Positions 51,881 through 62,281 are shown, counted from the stretch's first letter. The stretch: DNA of 64,000 nucleotides from Aeromicrobium sp. Root344 (GCF_001425755.1 NZ_LMDH01000001.1:2866852-2930851), one strand, 5' to 3'. Numbers and translations: made by a program. The notes: generated by a model from the sequence alone, not told the origin.

Positions 51881-53398
51881 ATGGCTGAATACGTAGGATC
51901 CATCGATCAAGGCACGACCAGCACCCGCTTCATGATCTTCGACCACAGCGGCAACGAGGTCGCCCGCCACCAGCTCGAGCACGAGCAGATCATGCCGCAG
52001 GCCGGCTGGGTCGAGCACAACCCGGCGGAGATCTGGGAGCGTACGTCCGCGGTCATCCAGACGGCGCTCACCAAGGCCGGCCTCGGCGCCGAGGACCTCG
52101 CCGCACTGGGCATCACGAACCAGCGCGAGACGACCGTCGTGTGGAACAAGAACACCGGTCGGCCCTACTACAACGCGATCGTGTGGCAGGACACCCGCAC
52201 GGACCGGATCGCCAGCGCGCTCGACCGTGACGAGCGCGGCGAGATCATCCGGCGCAGGGCGGGACTGCCCCCGGCGACGTACTTCTCCGGCGGCAAGATC
52301 CAGTGGATCCTCGAGAACGTCGACGGCGTCCGCGAGGCGGCTGAGAAGGGTGAGGCGATCTTCGGCAACACCGACAGCTGGATCATCTGGAACCTCACGG
52401 GTGGCCGCAACGGCGGAGTCCACGTCACGGATCCGACCAACGCGAGCCGCACGATGCTGATGGACCTGGAGACGCTCGAGTGGGACGACGAGCTGCTGGG
52501 CTTCTTCGACATCCCGCGGGCGATGCTGCCCGAGATCAAGCCGTCGTCGACCAAGGAGCCGTACGGCGTGACGCTCGAGAACGGGCCGTTCGGCGGCGAG
52601 GTCCCGATCACCGGAATCCTCGGCGACCAGCAGGCGGCGACGGTGGGGCAGGTCTGTTTCGCCCCCGGCGAGGCCAAGAACACCTACGGCACCGGCAACT
52701 TCATGCTGCTCAACACCGGCACCGAGCTCGTGCGCAGCAACGCCGGTCTGCTCTCCACGGTCTGCTACCAGTTCGGCGACGACAAGCCGGTGTACGCCCT
52801 GGAGGGCTCGATTGCGGTGACGGGTTCGGCCGTGCAGTGGCTGCGTGACCAGCTCGGCATCATCTCCGGCGCAGCCCAGTCGGAGTCGCTGGCCAGGCAG
52901 GTCGAGGACAACGGCGGGGTCTACTTCGTCCCGGCGTTCTCGGGTCTGTTCGCGCCCTACTGGCGGTCGGACGCCCGCGGGGCGATCGTCGGCCTGTCGC
53001 GCTTCAACACCAACGCCCACCTGGCGCGGGCCACGCTCGAAGCCATCTGCTACCAGTCCCGCGACGTCGCCGAGGCGATGGAGAAGGACTCCGGGGTCGT
53101 GCTCGAGGTGCTCAAGGTCGACGGCGGCGTGACGGCCAACGAGCTGTGCATGCAGATCCAGTCCGACGTCCTCGGTGTCACGGTCAGCCGTCCGGTCGTC
53201 GCGGAGACCACCGCGCTCGGTGCGGCGTACGCGGCGGGTCTCGCGGTCGGCTTCTGGAGCTCGACCGACGAGCTGCGGGAGAACTGGAACGAGTCGAAGC
53301 GGTGGGAGCCGCAGTGGGACGACGAGCAGCGCGAGACCGGGTACGGCCAGTGGAAGAAGGCCGTCACCCGGACCCTCGACTGGGTCGACGTCAGCTAG
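51881..53398 (+). CDS. glpK: glycerol kinase
   Basis: FGGY kinase of 505 residues. [14 protein letters not shown] gives the phosphate-binding loop; substrate residues in [21 protein letters not shown] and LGDQQA are kept. It lies between glpF and glpD in one direction, so it is the main glycerol kinase. ATG 51881 is 48 bases after glpF with AAGG upstream. Confidence 0.96.
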   Translation: MAEYVGSIDQGTTSTRFMIFDHSGNEVARHQLEHEQIMPQAGWVEHNPAEIWERTSAVIQTALTKAGLGAEDLAALGITNQRETTVVWNKNTGRPYYNAIVWQDTRTDRIASALDRDERGEIIRRRAGLPPATYFSGGKIQWILENVDGVREAAEKGEAIFGNTDSWIIWNLTGGRNGGVHVTDPTNASRTMLMDLETLEWDDELLGFFDIPRAMLPEIKPSSTKEPYGVTLENGPFGGEVPITGILGDQQAATVGQVCFAPGEAKNTYGTGNFMLLNTGTELVRSNAGLLSTVCYQFGDDKPVYALEGSIAVTGSAVQWLRDQLGIISGAAQSESLARQVEDNGGVYFVPAFSGLFAPYWRSDARGAIVGLSRFNTNAHLARATLEAICYQSRDVAEAMEKDSGVVLEVLKVDGGVTANELCMQIQSDVLGVTVSRPVVAETTALGAAYAAGLAVGFWSSTDELRENWNESKRWEPQWDDEQRETGYGQWKKAVTRTLDWVDVS

Positions 53399-53443
53399 CC
53401 AACCTCCGCACACACGAGCACCACGACATCGAGAGGTACGAGC

Positions 53444-55174
53444 ATGAAGTCAGCACCCCTGTCCCCGCAGTCCCGCGAGGACGCACTCGAGGCGATGGCT
53501 GCCACGACGCTCGATGTCCTGGTGATCGGCGGTGGCGTCGTCGGGGGCGGAGCAGCCCTCGACGCCGCCACCCGCGGCCTGACGGTCGGCCTGGTCGAGG
53601 CGCGTGACCTGGCATCGGGCACGTCCAGCCGCTCCAGCAAGCTCATGCACGGCGGGCTGCGCTACCTCGAGATGCTGGACTTCCGGCTGGTCGCCGAGGC
53701 GCTCAAGGAGCGCGGACTGCACCTGCAGAGGCTGGCGCCGCACCTGGTCCGGGAGGTCCCGTTCCTTTACCCGCTGCAGCACCGGGCGTGGGAGCGGGTC
53801 TACGCCGGCGCGGGCGTCGCGCTCTACGACGCGATGAGCAAGGCGTCGGGCTACGGGGCGGGCGTCCCGCTGCACCGCCACCTGACGCGCCGCGGAGCGC
53901 GAGCCATCGCCCCGTCACTGCGCAAGGACGCACTCGTCGGTGCGCTGCAGTACTACGACGCCCAGGTCGACGACGCCCGGCACACGATGTTCCTGTCGCG
54001 GACCGCCGCGGCGTACGGCGCACACGTGGCAACGCGGGCCAGGGTCATGTCACTCGTCAAGGAGGGCGGTCGGGTGGTGGGCGCGGAGGTGCGTGACCTC
54101 GAGTCCGGCCGCACCATCACCGTCCGGGCCCGGCAGGTCGTCAACGCCACGGGGGTCTGGACCGACGAGACGCAGGCGTTCGCGGGGGAGCGCGGGCAGT
54201 TCCACGTACGCGCCAGCAAGGGCGTGCACCTCGTCGTGCCGCGAGACCGCATCCGCAGCGACTCGGGCCTGATCCTGCGCACCGAGAAGTCCGTGCTGTT
54301 CGTGATCCCGTGGGGTCGCCACTGGATCATCGGCACGACCGACACGGACTGGTCGCTGTCCAAGGACCACCCCGCCGCGAGCCGCAGCGACATCGACTAC
54401 CTCCTCGAGCACGTGAACAAGGTGCTCGTCGAGCCGCTGACCCACGACGACGTGGAGGGGGTCTACGCCGGGCTGCGTCCGCTCCTGCGTGGTGAGGACG
54501 AGGCGACCAGCAAGCTGTCCCGCGAGCACGCGATCGGGCATGCCGCGCCGGGACTGATCGTCGTGGCGGGCGGGAAGTACACGACGTACCGGATCATGGC
54601 CAAGGACGTCATCGACGAGGTCGCCCACGCGCTGGAGGGACAGCTCGAGCGCCGCGTGCCCCCGTCCGCCACCGAGCACGTGCCGCTGCTCGGTGCCGAG
54701 GGGTGGGACGCCGTCTCCAACCAGCGCCAGCTCCTCGCCCGGGATTCCGGGCTCCACGACGAACGGATCGTTCACCTGCTCGGCCGCTACGGGTCACTGA
54801 TCCACGAGCTCCTGGCGCTGGTCGCCGAGGAGCCCGACCTGGGCCTGCCGCTCGAGGGTGCGCCGGACTATCTGCGTGTCGAGGTCGTCTACGCCGCGAC
54901 GCACGAGGGCGCGCGGCACCTCGACGACGTGCTGACGCGCCGTACGCGCATCTCGTTCGAGGAGTTCGACCGCGGCGTGACGGCCGCGCCGATGGTCGCC
55001 GACCTGATGGCGCGGGTCCTTGGCTGGGACGAGGCTCAGCGGGCCAACGAGGTCGACCACTACGTCAAGCGAGTCGAAGCCGAGCGGGAGAGCCAGACCA
55101 TGCCGGACGACGACACGGCTGACGCCGCGCGCAAGGGTGCGTCCGACGTCGTGCCGGTCACCGTCCTCGGCTAG
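53444..55174 (+). CDS. glpD: glycerol-3-phosphate dehydrogenase, FAD-dependent
   Basis: Membrane-associated aerobic dehydrogenase converting glycerol-3-phosphate to dihydroxyacetone phosphate, feeding electrons to quinone; 576 residues. The FAD-binding GxGxxG region is VLVIGGGVVGGGAALDAATRGL (about 25-46), followed by SSRSSKLMHGGLRYLE, the GlpD signature. It completes glycerol catabolism with glpF and glpK2. Its stop overlaps the opposing MFS gene by four bases. Confidence 0.95.
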   Translation: MKSAPLSPQSREDALEAMAATTLDVLVIGGGVVGGGAALDAATRGLTVGLVEARDLASGTSSRSSKLMHGGLRYLEMLDFRLVAEALKERGLHLQRLAPHLVREVPFLYPLQHRAWERVYAGAGVALYDAMSKASGYGAGVPLHRHLTRRGARAIAPSLRKDALVGALQYYDAQVDDARHTMFLSRTAAAYGAHVATRARVMSLVKEGGRVVGAEVRDLESGRTITVRARQVVNATGVWTDETQAFAGERGQFHVRASKGVHLVVPRDRIRSDSGLILRTEKSVLFVIPWGRHWIIGTTDTDWSLSKDHPAASRSDIDYLLEHVNKVLVEPLTHDDVEGVYAGLRPLLRGEDEATSKLSREHAIGHAAPGLIVVAGGKYTTYRIMAKDVIDEVAHALEGQLERRVPPSATEHVPLLGAEGWDAVSNQRQLLARDSGLHDERIVHLLGRYGSLIHELLALVAEEPDLGLPLEGAPDYLRVEVVYAATHEGARHLDDVLTRRTRISFEEFDRGVTAAPMVADLMARVLGWDEAQRANEVDHYVKRVEAERESQTMPDDDTADAARKGASDVVPVTVLG

Positions 55175-56358
55175 GCGCTCCGGTCGCGGCGCTGATCGAT
55201 CACGAGGCTGATGAGGGCCAGGGCCGCAAGGGCCGCGACCGCGGCTGAGAACGAGGTGCCGGCGGACGTCAGTCCCCAGTGCTGCGCGGCGACACCCTCG
55301 CCGATCACGGGCAGCGAGATCGCGACGTACGCGACGACGAAGAACGCCGAGGTCACGCCCGCGCGCTCATGGGGATCTACCTTGGCCAGCACCGACGCCA
55401 GCCCCTTGCTGAACGAGAGCCCCTGCCCGGAGCCTGCCGCCACCGCCGCGACCAGCATGAGCGGGACCGACTCCGTCTGCAGGCCCCAGACCAGCACGAG
55501 CATGCCGACCACGAGCAGCGCGCACCCGGCGTTGACGGCCCGCGTCGTCGGGAGGCCCCTGAGCGCCACCTGGGCGATGACGGAGGCGCCGAACACCGTG
55601 AAGACGACGAGTCCCTCGAACGCCGGACTCGGGCTGGTCAGCGCCTGCGCGACGAACCGGGGCGACACGGCCACGAACAGTCCCATCACGGCGAACCCGG
55701 CGAAGCTCGCGGTGCCGGCGGCGACGAAGGTCGTACGCACCTTGGCGGGGACCGCGAGCCGCTGGAACGACGGACGTGAGCCGGGCACCACGTCGACGGT
55801 CTCGGCGACCCACCACACGAGGGCGACTGCGATCAGCGACAGCCCGAGGTGAACGAGGAACGCGAGGTGCACGTCCCACGGAAGCCAGTCGACCAAGGCG
55901 CCCGCGACGAGGGGCCCGAGGCCGAGCCCACCGATGTTCGCAGCCGTGGCCAGCAGTGCGGCGCGGGATCGCCAGCCGGCGGGTGCCGCCTCGACGACAG
56001 CAGCCGTCGCGGTCCCGACGAAGATGCCGGCCGACAGTCCCGACAGCACGCGCCCGACGAGCAGCGCGCCGGTGTTGCCGGCGAGCAGGAAGACCACGTC
56101 GCTGGCGATCGCTGCGCCGAGCCCGGCCAGCAGCAGGGGGCGACGGCCCAGCGCGTCGGACCACCGGCCGAACGCGAGCAGCGCCGCGAGGACGCCGAAG
56201 GCGTACGTCGCGAAGATCACCGTCGACATCGTGATCGAGAAGCCGAAGCGCCCTTGGTAGATGACGTACATCGGCGTCGGCAGCGTCGTGCCCATCATCG
56301 TCACCGCGAAGGCGTACGCAAGAGCCGCGAACGCGCGACCACCACTGAGTGACGTCAT
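55171..56358 (-). CDS. MFS transporter
   Basis: Major facilitator of 395 residues with 12 predicted helices; the loop motif GRWSDALGRRPLLL after helix 2 is the MFS signature A, and GLSAGIFVGTATAAVVE follows. It resembles drug or sugar exporters of the DHA1 type. The ATG at 56358 (MTSLSGGRAFAALAYAFAVT) gives a normal N-terminus; the open frame goes to 56445 but looks non-coding. Confidence 0.87.
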   Translation of the reverse strand: MTSLSGGRAFAALAYAFAVTMMGTTLPTPMYVIYQGRFGFSITMSTVIFATYAFGVLAALLAFGRWSDALGRRPLLLAGLGAAIASDVVFLLAGNTGALLVGRVLSGLSAGIFVGTATAAVVEAAPAGWRSRAALLATAANIGGLGLGPLVAGALVDWLPWDVHLAFLVHLGLSLIAVALVWWVAETVDVVPGSRPSFQRLAVPAKVRTTFVAAGTASFAGFAVMGLFVAVSPRFVAQALTSPSPAFEGLVVFTVFGASVIAQVALRGLPTTRAVNAGCALLVVGMLVLVWGLQTESVPLMLVAAVAAGSGQGLSFSKGLASVLAKVDPHERAGVTSAFFVVAYVAISLPVIGEGVAAQHWGLTSAGTSFSAAVAALAALALISLVIDQRRDRSA

Positions 56359-56527
56359 GACCGAAGTCAACCAGCGAGGCGGGCCCCGCGTTCCCGACGT
56401 GCCGTGGATCACTGCACCGGCCGGTACAGTAAACGGCTCTCGCACGCGCTACGCTCGGGGGGACGCCGACCACCCTCGGCGCAGTGTTCCACCGAAGTGA
56501 GATCCATTTCGGTCGTGAGGAGGATTC

Positions 56528-57625
56528 GTGGCGCGCATCATCAACCAGGTCGCGGTGTTCGGGCTCGGCAAGGTCGGCGAGCTCGTCGCCGTCATGCTGG
56601 GCGAGTCGGGCTTCAAGGTCATCGGCTACGACTCAGCGCCGCGTGACGACCCCGGGTTCGAGGTCAAGCCGCTCGACGTGCAGGACACCGCCGGGTTGCG
56701 GGAGTCCCTGCGTGGGGTCGACGCCGTGGTGTCGTGCTTGCCCTATCACCTCAACATCGACGTCGCCGAGGCCGCGTACGACGCCGGCACTCACTACTTC
56801 GACCTGACCGAGGACGTCCCCACGACCAACCGGGTCATCGAGCTCGCCGCCGAGCAGAGCGCCTCAGGCGCGCGAGGTGCGGCGTTCGCCCCGCAGTGCG
56901 GCCTCGCACCGGGCCTCATCGGCATCATCGGCGCGTCGATCGCCAAGACGTTCGACGAGATCCGCTCGATCGAGCTCAAGGTCGGCGCCCTGCCGCAGAA
57001 CCCGACCGGACTCCTCGGCTACGCCATCAACTGGTCGCCCGAAGGCGTCGTCAACGAGTACCTCAACGACTGCGAGGTGCTCCGCTCGGGCAACCGGCAG
57101 ATGGTGCCGGCGATGACCGAGAAGGAGCGCGTGTTCATCGGCGGCATCGAGCTCGAGGCCGCACTGACGTCCGGCGGGCTCGGCACGATGTGCGAGACGT
57201 ACGAGGGCCGGGTGCACCGCCTCGACTACAAGACGCTGCGCTATCCGGGCCACTTCGACCAGATGCACTTCCTGTTCGACGAGCTCAACCTGCGCGAGCA
57301 GCGCGACCTCGTCGGCAAGATGCTGGTCGACTCCAAGCCGCCAGTCAACGACGACGTCGTGTTCATCCACGCCGCGGTCGAGGGGGTCAAGAACGGTCAC
57401 CCGTTCCGCGAGAACCACGTACGCGCCTACAAGCCGCTCGACATCTCCGGTCGCACCTGGCGGGCGATCTCGTGGACGACGGCCGCCTCGGCGGTCAGCG
57501 TCGTCGAGCTCGTCGCCGACGGCACGTTGCCGCACTCTGGATTCATCAAGCAGGAAGACATCACGCTCGAGCAGCTGTTCTCGACACAGGCCGGGCGCCA
57601 CTTCGCCGAGCAGGGAGAGGTCTGA
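56528..57625 (+). CDS. saccharopine dehydrogenase family protein
   Basis: NAD(P)-dependent enzyme of 365 residues resembling the C-terminal half of lysine-ketoglutarate reductase/saccharopine dehydrogenase. Rossmann motif VAVFGLGKVGELVAVML, then PYHLNIDVAEAAYDAGTHYFDLTED, which matches Lys9-type proteins. It is followed after one base by an alpha-aminoadipate-semialdehyde-type dehydrogenase, so the pair probably forms the saccharopine lysine-degradation branch (saccharopine to semialdehyde to aminoadipate). GGAGG precedes the GTG start. Confidence 0.85.
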   Translation: MARIINQVAVFGLGKVGELVAVMLGESGFKVIGYDSAPRDDPGFEVKPLDVQDTAGLRESLRGVDAVVSCLPYHLNIDVAEAAYDAGTHYFDLTEDVPTTNRVIELAAEQSASGARGAAFAPQCGLAPGLIGIIGASIAKTFDEIRSIELKVGALPQNPTGLLGYAINWSPEGVVNEYLNDCEVLRSGNRQMVPAMTEKERVFIGGIELEAALTSGGLGTMCETYEGRVHRLDYKTLRYPGHFDQMHFLFDELNLREQRDLVGKMLVDSKPPVNDDVVFIHAAVEGVKNGHPFRENHVRAYKPLDISGRTWRAISWTTAASAVSVVELVADGTLPHSGFIKQEDITLEQLFSTQAGRHFAEQGEV

Positions 57626-57626
57626 C

Positions 57627-59132
57627 ATGACCGACATCGCCACACGTACGCAGGACATCCTCGACCGCCTCGGTGCGGGCCATCCGTTCGTCGCCGACGG
57701 CGACCTGGTCTGCCGCTCGCCGATCGACGGCGGCGAGATCGGCCGGCTCCGGTCACACACGCCCGACGAGGCCTCCGACGTCATCGGCCGCGCCCAGGCG
57801 GCGTTCGAGCTGTGGCGCAGCGTGCCCGCACCCGTACGCGGTCAGTTCGTCCGCGAGCTCGGCGAGCTGCTGCGCGAGCACAAGGACGACCTCGGCGCCC
57901 TGGTGTCGATCGAGGCCGGCAAGATCGTGTCGGAGGGTCTGGGTGAGGTCCAGGAAATGATCGACATCTGCGACCTGGCCGTCGGCCTGTCGCGCCAGCT
58001 GCACGGTTTGACGATCGCCACGGAGCGCCCGGGTCACCGGATGATGGAGCAGTGGCACCCGCTGGGCGTCGTCGGTGTCATCTCGGCGTTCAACTTCCCG
58101 GTCGCGGTGTGGTCGTGGAACGCCGCGCTCGCGTTCGTCTGCGGCGACGCCGTGGTGTGGAAGCCGTCGGAGAAGACCCTGCTCACCGCACTGGGCTGCC
58201 AGGCGCTCGCCGCCGAGGCCGCTCGTCGGGCCGGCGTGCCCGAGGGCCTCTCGGCGGTGCTGCTGGGCGACTACCGCATCGGAGAGGTGCTGGTCGACGA
58301 CCCGCGCGTGCCGCTGGTCTCGGCGACCGGCTCGACCCGCATGGGCAAGCAGGTCGCGCCCCGCGTCGCGGCCCGCCTCGGACGTACGCTCCTGGAGCTC
58401 GGCGGCAACAACGCCGCGATCGTGGCCCCGTCCGCCGACCTCGACCTTGCCGTGCGCGGCATCGTGTTCTCCGCCGTGGGCACCGCCGGTCAGCGCTGCA
58501 CGTCGCTGCGGCGCATCATCGTGCACGAGTCCATCAAGGACGACCTCGTCGCCCGCCTCAAGGCGGCCTACGAGACGCTGCCGATCGGCTCGCCGCTCGA
58601 GGCCTCCACCCTGGTGGGCCCGCTGGTCGACCAGCCGGCGTTCGACGCGTTCGGCGCAGCAGTCCAGCAGGCCACCGCCGACGGCGGCGACCTGGTCACC
58701 GGCGGCACGGCTGCCGAGGTCGACGGTGACGGATTCTATGTGCACCCGGCGATCATCGACATGCCCAAGCAGACCGAGATCGTCAAGGCCGAGACGTTCG
58801 CCCCGCTGCTCTACGTGCTGACCTACTCCGACCTCGACGAGGCGTTCGCGCTGCACAACGAGGTCGCGCAGGGCCTGTCGTCGTCGATCTTCACCCTCAA
58901 CGTGCGTGAGGCCGAGCAGTTCATGTCGGTCGTCGGCTCCGACTGCGGCATCGCCAACGTCAACATCGGCCCGTCGGGCGCCGAGATCGGCGGAGCGTTC
59001 GGCGGCGAGAAGGAGACCGGCGGCGGCCGCGAGTCCGGCTCCGACGCCTGGCGCGCCTACATGCGCCGCTCGACCAACACGGTCAACTACTCCACCGAGC
59101 TCCCGCTCGCGCAGGGCGTCGAGTTCGTCTAG
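57627..59132 (+). CDS. aldehyde dehydrogenase, aminoadipate-semialdehyde type (ALDH7-like)
   Basis: NAD+-dependent aldehyde dehydrogenase of 501 residues. Catalytic Cys near 291 in GTAGQRCTSLRRI, catalytic Glu in LELGGNNAAIV, and SAFNFPVAVWSWN, a strong ALDH7A1/AmaB resemblance. With the preceding saccharopine dehydrogenase it is expected to oxidise alpha-aminoadipate semialdehyde. The genes overlap or abut, so they are one operon. No lysine-ketoglutarate reductase gene is in the window. Confidence 0.9.
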   Translation: MTDIATRTQDILDRLGAGHPFVADGDLVCRSPIDGGEIGRLRSHTPDEASDVIGRAQAAFELWRSVPAPVRGQFVRELGELLREHKDDLGALVSIEAGKIVSEGLGEVQEMIDICDLAVGLSRQLHGLTIATERPGHRMMEQWHPLGVVGVISAFNFPVAVWSWNAALAFVCGDAVVWKPSEKTLLTALGCQALAAEAARRAGVPEGLSAVLLGDYRIGEVLVDDPRVPLVSATGSTRMGKQVAPRVAARLGRTLLELGGNNAAIVAPSADLDLAVRGIVFSAVGTAGQRCTSLRRIIVHESIKDDLVARLKAAYETLPIGSPLEASTLVGPLVDQPAFDAFGAAVQQATADGGDLVTGGTAAEVDGDGFYVHPAIIDMPKQTEIVKAETFAPLLYVLTYSDLDEAFALHNEVAQGLSSSIFTLNVREAEQFMSVVGSDCGIANVNIGPSGAEIGGAFGGEKETGGGRESGSDAWRAYMRRSTNTVNYSTELPLAQGVEFV

Positions 59133-59794
59133 GCCCAGATCGCCGGAGCCACGTGGTCGCGTGGCTCCGGCGGCAGGCGCTCGGCGACACCGTCGGCGAA
59201 TCGCCGCGCGGTCCACGCTGCCGCGGCCGCGTCGACGACGTCGTCAGGCGCTGCACCACGTACGCGTGTGGCCGGCACGACCAGGCCCTCGCGCCCGAGC
59301 AGCTCACGCCGGATCGCCGCTCCGGCCGCCGTCCGCTTGGGTTGTCGCACGACGGCGCCGTTCATGGCTGCGAAGCAGACCTCCGGGTGCACCTCGATGA
59401 CCGGCACGGCCGGACCGGTGGCCAGCCAGTCGTGCACGTCGGCGATCTTGGGCAGGATGCCGAACGCCTGCCGGCTCAGGCCCTTGCCGAGTGCTGCCTT
59501 GTTGGCGGCGTTGGCCTCGTCGTACGTCTCGGCGCGCAGTGCGCCCAGCGCCGGTGAGCTGAACACGGTCGACGCGCGCCCGGGCAGGCGCCGGCGCGCG
59601 TACGCCTCGGGTGCCCGGTCGCCGTCGCTCGACAGGCCGATGGGAGTGTCGATCGCGACGACCTCGATCGCGTGGTGGCTCATGGCCTCGCGCACCAGCT
59701 GCTCGATGTCGAGCGCGACGAACGTCGTGACGTCGTCGCCCCACGCGACGCCGACCCACCCGACAGGACAGCCGTCGACGCCCAGCACCGTCAT
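59129..59794 (-). CDS. DUF429 family protein
   Basis: RNase-H-fold-like protein of 221 residues, family DUF429. Motifs: LGVDGCPVGWVGVAWG (N-terminal Asp), VVAIDTPIGL, and PILGR..EVHPEVCFAAMNG. The function is unknown. ATG 59794 is divergent from the VOC gene 51 bases away. Its 3' end overlaps a strong hairpin near the end of the opposing aldehyde dehydrogenase gene. Confidence 0.85.
   Translation of the reverse strand: MTVLGVDGCPVGWVGVAWGDDVTTFVALDIEQLVREAMSHHAIEVVAIDTPIGLSSDGDRAPEAYARRRLPGRASTVFSSPALGALRAETYDEANAANKAALGKGLSRQAFGILPKIADVHDWLATGPAVPVIEVHPEVCFAAMNGAVVRQPKRTAAGAAIRRELLGREGLVVPATRVRGAAPDDVVDAAAAAWTARRFADGVAERLPPEPRDHVAPAIWA
59141..59172. terminator. perfect 13-bp hairpin at the convergence of the aldehyde dehydrogenase and DUF429 genes
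   Basis: CGCCGGAGCCACG (59141-59153) and CGTGGCTCCGGCG (59160-59172) are perfect complements around TGGTCG. It lies 9 bases after the aldehyde dehydrogenase stop, within the end of the DUF429 gene. Confidence 0.8.
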
Positions 59795-59845
59795 GTCCCG
59801 ATCCTTGCACTGGCAACTGTCAGTGCCGCGCGAGAGGGTGACGAG

Positions 59846-60283
59846 ATGACCAGAGAATTCCAAGTCACGTTCGACTGCGCCGACCCCGCGGCGCAGGCCG
59901 GCTTCTGGGCCGAGGTGCTCGGCTACCAGGTGGAGGCGCCGCCCGAGGGCTTCGAGACCTGGCCCGATGCGCTCAGGGCGTTCGGTGTGCCTGAGGACCA
60001 GTGGAACTCCAGATCCGCGCTGCGACCTCTCGACGGCGACGGGCCGCGGATCTTCTTCCAGCGCGTCCCCGAGGGCAAGACCGCCAAGAATCGCGTGCAC
60101 CTCGACGTGCGGGTGGCGCCCGGTCTGACGGGCGACGAGCGGATGGCCGCCTTCGAGGCCGAGGCGACCCGGCTCGAGTCGCTCGGAGCGACCCGCGCCT
60201 ATCGCGTCGACCCGGCGCCACCCATGGAGACCGGGTTCATCACGATGCACGACCCCGAGGGCAATGAGTTCTGCCTCGACTAG
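59846..60283 (+). CDS. VOC family (glyoxalase-like) protein
   Basis: Vicinal-oxygen-chelate superfamily protein of 145 residues: FQVTFDCADPAAQAGFWAEVLGYQVE at the start and ETGFITMHDPEGNEFCLD at the end are the two betaalphabetabetabeta half-repeats with His and Glu metal positions partly kept. The reaction is unknown. It converges with DUF3052 with a four-base overlap. Confidence 0.85.
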   Translation: MTREFQVTFDCADPAAQAGFWAEVLGYQVEAPPEGFETWPDALRAFGVPEDQWNSRSALRPLDGDGPRIFFQRVPEGKTAKNRVHLDVRVAPGLTGDERMAAFEAEATRLESLGATRAYRVDPAPPMETGFITMHDPEGNEFCLD

Positions 60284-60684
60284 CGGGTGCGGTTCTCCTT
60301 GCGCCACATGAGCTTGAGACCCGACCAGTCGGTGTCGATCGCGGCGACCTTGACGTCGACCAGGCCAAGCTCGAGCGCGCCGTCGCGGATCGCGTTCTCG
60401 GTGACGTCGCTGACGTGACCGGCCGCCTTGCGGGGCCACGCGATCCACAGCGACCCGGCGGGGAAGATCCACTCGCCCCACGCGGTCAGTCGGTCGAGCC
60501 CGGCCGCAGAGCGTACGAACACCACCGCGACGTCGGTCGGTCCTTCAGCCACGAGCTCGACGCCATCGAGCGGCTCCTCGAAAGTCCACCCGGCGTCGGC
60601 GCCGACGACCGCGAGCCGCAGGCCCGGCTTGATGCCGAGCTTCTTGAGCTGTGGAGTGCCCGAATAGCCGGAGTCCTGCGCCAT
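60280..60684 (-). CDS. DUF3052 family protein
   Basis: Conserved actinobacterial protein of 134 residues, unknown function, with GYSGTPQLKKLGIKPGLRL at the start and VVFVRSAAGLDRLTAWGEW, a clear DUF3052 pattern. It is divergent from recO. Confidence 0.85.
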   Translation of the reverse strand: MAQDSGYSGTPQLKKLGIKPGLRLAVVGADAGWTFEEPLDGVELVAEGPTDVAVVFVRSAAGLDRLTAWGEWIFPAGSLWIAWPRKAAGHVSDVTENAIRDGALELGLVDVKVAAIDTDWSGLKLMWRKENRTR

Positions 60685-60752
60685 GCACCGACACTAGTGC
60701 TCGCGCCGCGTGCCGGGGCACAATCGTCGGTCCCGCACGGCACAATGGACAG

Positions 60753-61481
60753 GTGAGCCTCTACCGCGACGCCGGCATCGTGCTGCGTGTCCACAAGCTC
60801 GGCGAAGCCGACCGCATCATCACGCTCCTGACGCGTGACCGCGGCATCGTGCGGGCCGCGGCCAAGGGCATCCGCAAGACCACGTCGCGCTTCGGCGGCC
60901 GGCTCGAGCCGTTCATGCACGTCGACCTCCAGCTCGCCGAGGGGCGCTCGCTCGACATCATCACGCAGGTCGAGACGATCAACGCGTTCGCCAAGGACCT
61001 CGGCAGCGACTACGCCGCCTACACCGCGGGCACCGCGATGCTCGAGACCGCCGAGCGGCTCGTGCAGGAGGACGGCGAGCCTGCCGTGCCGCAGCTCCAG
61101 CTGCTCGTCGGTGCGCTGCGTGCGCTCACCGAGGGCCGCATGACGCCGAGCCTGATCCTCGACTCCTACCAGCTCCGAGCGCTGTCGATCGCGGGCTACG
61201 CGCCGACGTTCGACGCGTGTGCCCGCTGTGCTGCGGAGGGCCCGCACCGCAACTTCCACGCCGCGTCGGGCGGCATGCTGTGCGACGACTGCCGGGTTGC
61301 GGGTTCGGCCGCGCCGTCGCCGTTCACCGTCTCGCTGCTCGCCGGCCTGCTGAGCGGAGACTGGCTCGCCGTCGGCACGTCCGACGACCGGTCCCGCCGC
61401 GAGGCCAGCGGCATCGTCAGCGCCTACCTCTCGTGGCACCTCGAGCGCGGCCTGCGCTCGTTGAGCCACGTCGACAGGTAG
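60753..61481 (+). CDS. recO: DNA repair protein RecO
   Basis: Recombination mediator that loads RecA with RecR/RecF, 242 residues. The N-terminal OB fold starts [28 protein letters not shown]; the zinc motif CARCAAEG ... CDDC is in the C-terminal half. CACAAT (60741-60746) leaves six bases before GTG 60753, again leaderless-like. It is followed by uppS three bases after its stop. Confidence 0.96.
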   Translation: MSLYRDAGIVLRVHKLGEADRIITLLTRDRGIVRAAAKGIRKTTSRFGGRLEPFMHVDLQLAEGRSLDIITQVETINAFAKDLGSDYAAYTAGTAMLETAERLVQEDGEPAVPQLQLLVGALRALTEGRMTPSLILDSYQLRALSIAGYAPTFDACARCAAEGPHRNFHAASGGMLCDDCRVAGSAAPSPFTVSLLAGLLSGDWLAVGTSDDRSRREASGIVSAYLSWHLERGLRSLSHVDR

Positions 61482-61483
61482 CC

Positions 61484-62248
61484 ATGAAGCGTTCCGTACG
61501 CCAGCCGGTTCCGCATGCCTCCGGAGCGAAGCCGCCGGCGGTTCCGCTCGAGCAGGTGCCTCGCCACGTTGCGATCGTCATGGACGGCAACGGCCGCTGG
61601 GCCAAGCAGCGAGGCCTGCCCCGCACCGCCGGCCACGAGATGGGCGAGGCCGCCCTGTTCGACGTCGTCGAGGGCGGCATCGAGATCGGGGTCAAGGCCA
61701 TCTCGGCCTACGCGTTCTCGACCGAGAACTGGAAGCGCTCGCCCGACGAGGTCCGGTTCCTCATGGGCTTCAACCGCGACGTCATCCGGCGCCGTCGCGA
61801 CGAGATGCACGAGCTGGGCGTACGCGTCCGGTGGGCCGGGCGACGGCCACGGCTCTGGCGCAGCGTCATCAAGGAGCTCGAGACCGCCGAGGAGATGACC
61901 AAGCACAACGACGTCCTGACCCTGACGATGTGCGTCAACTACGGCGGCCGGGCCGAGATCGCCGACGCCGCGGCAGCGCTGGCACGCGACGTGGCAGCGG
62001 GCAAGGTCAATCCCGACAAGGTCAACGAGCGGACGTTCGCCCGCTACCTCGACGAGCCCGACATGGAGGACGTCGACCTGTTCTGGCGCACGTCGGGGGA
62101 GCAGCGCACCAGCAACTTCCTGCTGTGGCAGTCGGCCTACGCCGAGATGGTGTTCTCCGACATCGCGTGGCCCGATGTCGATCGCCGCGCCCTGTGGGCC
62201 GCGATCGAGGAGTACGCCGCCCGCAACCGCCGCTACGGCTCGGCGTGA
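61484..62248 (+). CDS. uppS: isoprenyl diphosphate synthase (undecaprenyl/decaprenyl diphosphate synthase)
   Basis: cis-Prenyltransferase making the lipid carrier for cell-wall synthesis; 254 residues. [14 protein letters not shown] gives Asp34 and Asn36; [15 protein letters not shown] and the C-terminal [19 protein letters not shown] are diagnostic. The product length (C50 in many actinobacteria) cannot be told from sequence. Confidence 0.96.
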   Translation: MKRSVRQPVPHASGAKPPAVPLEQVPRHVAIVMDGNGRWAKQRGLPRTAGHEMGEAALFDVVEGGIEIGVKAISAYAFSTENWKRSPDEVRFLMGFNRDVIRRRRDEMHELGVRVRWAGRRPRLWRSVIKELETAEEMTKHNDVLTLTMCVNYGGRAEIADAAAALARDVAAGKVNPDKVNERTFARYLDEPDMEDVDLFWRTSGEQRTSNFLLWQSAYAEMVFSDIAWPDVDRRALWAAIEEYAARNRRYGSA

Positions 62249-62281
62249 GCACGGGCGTGCAGCACCGATAGGCTGGTGCAT

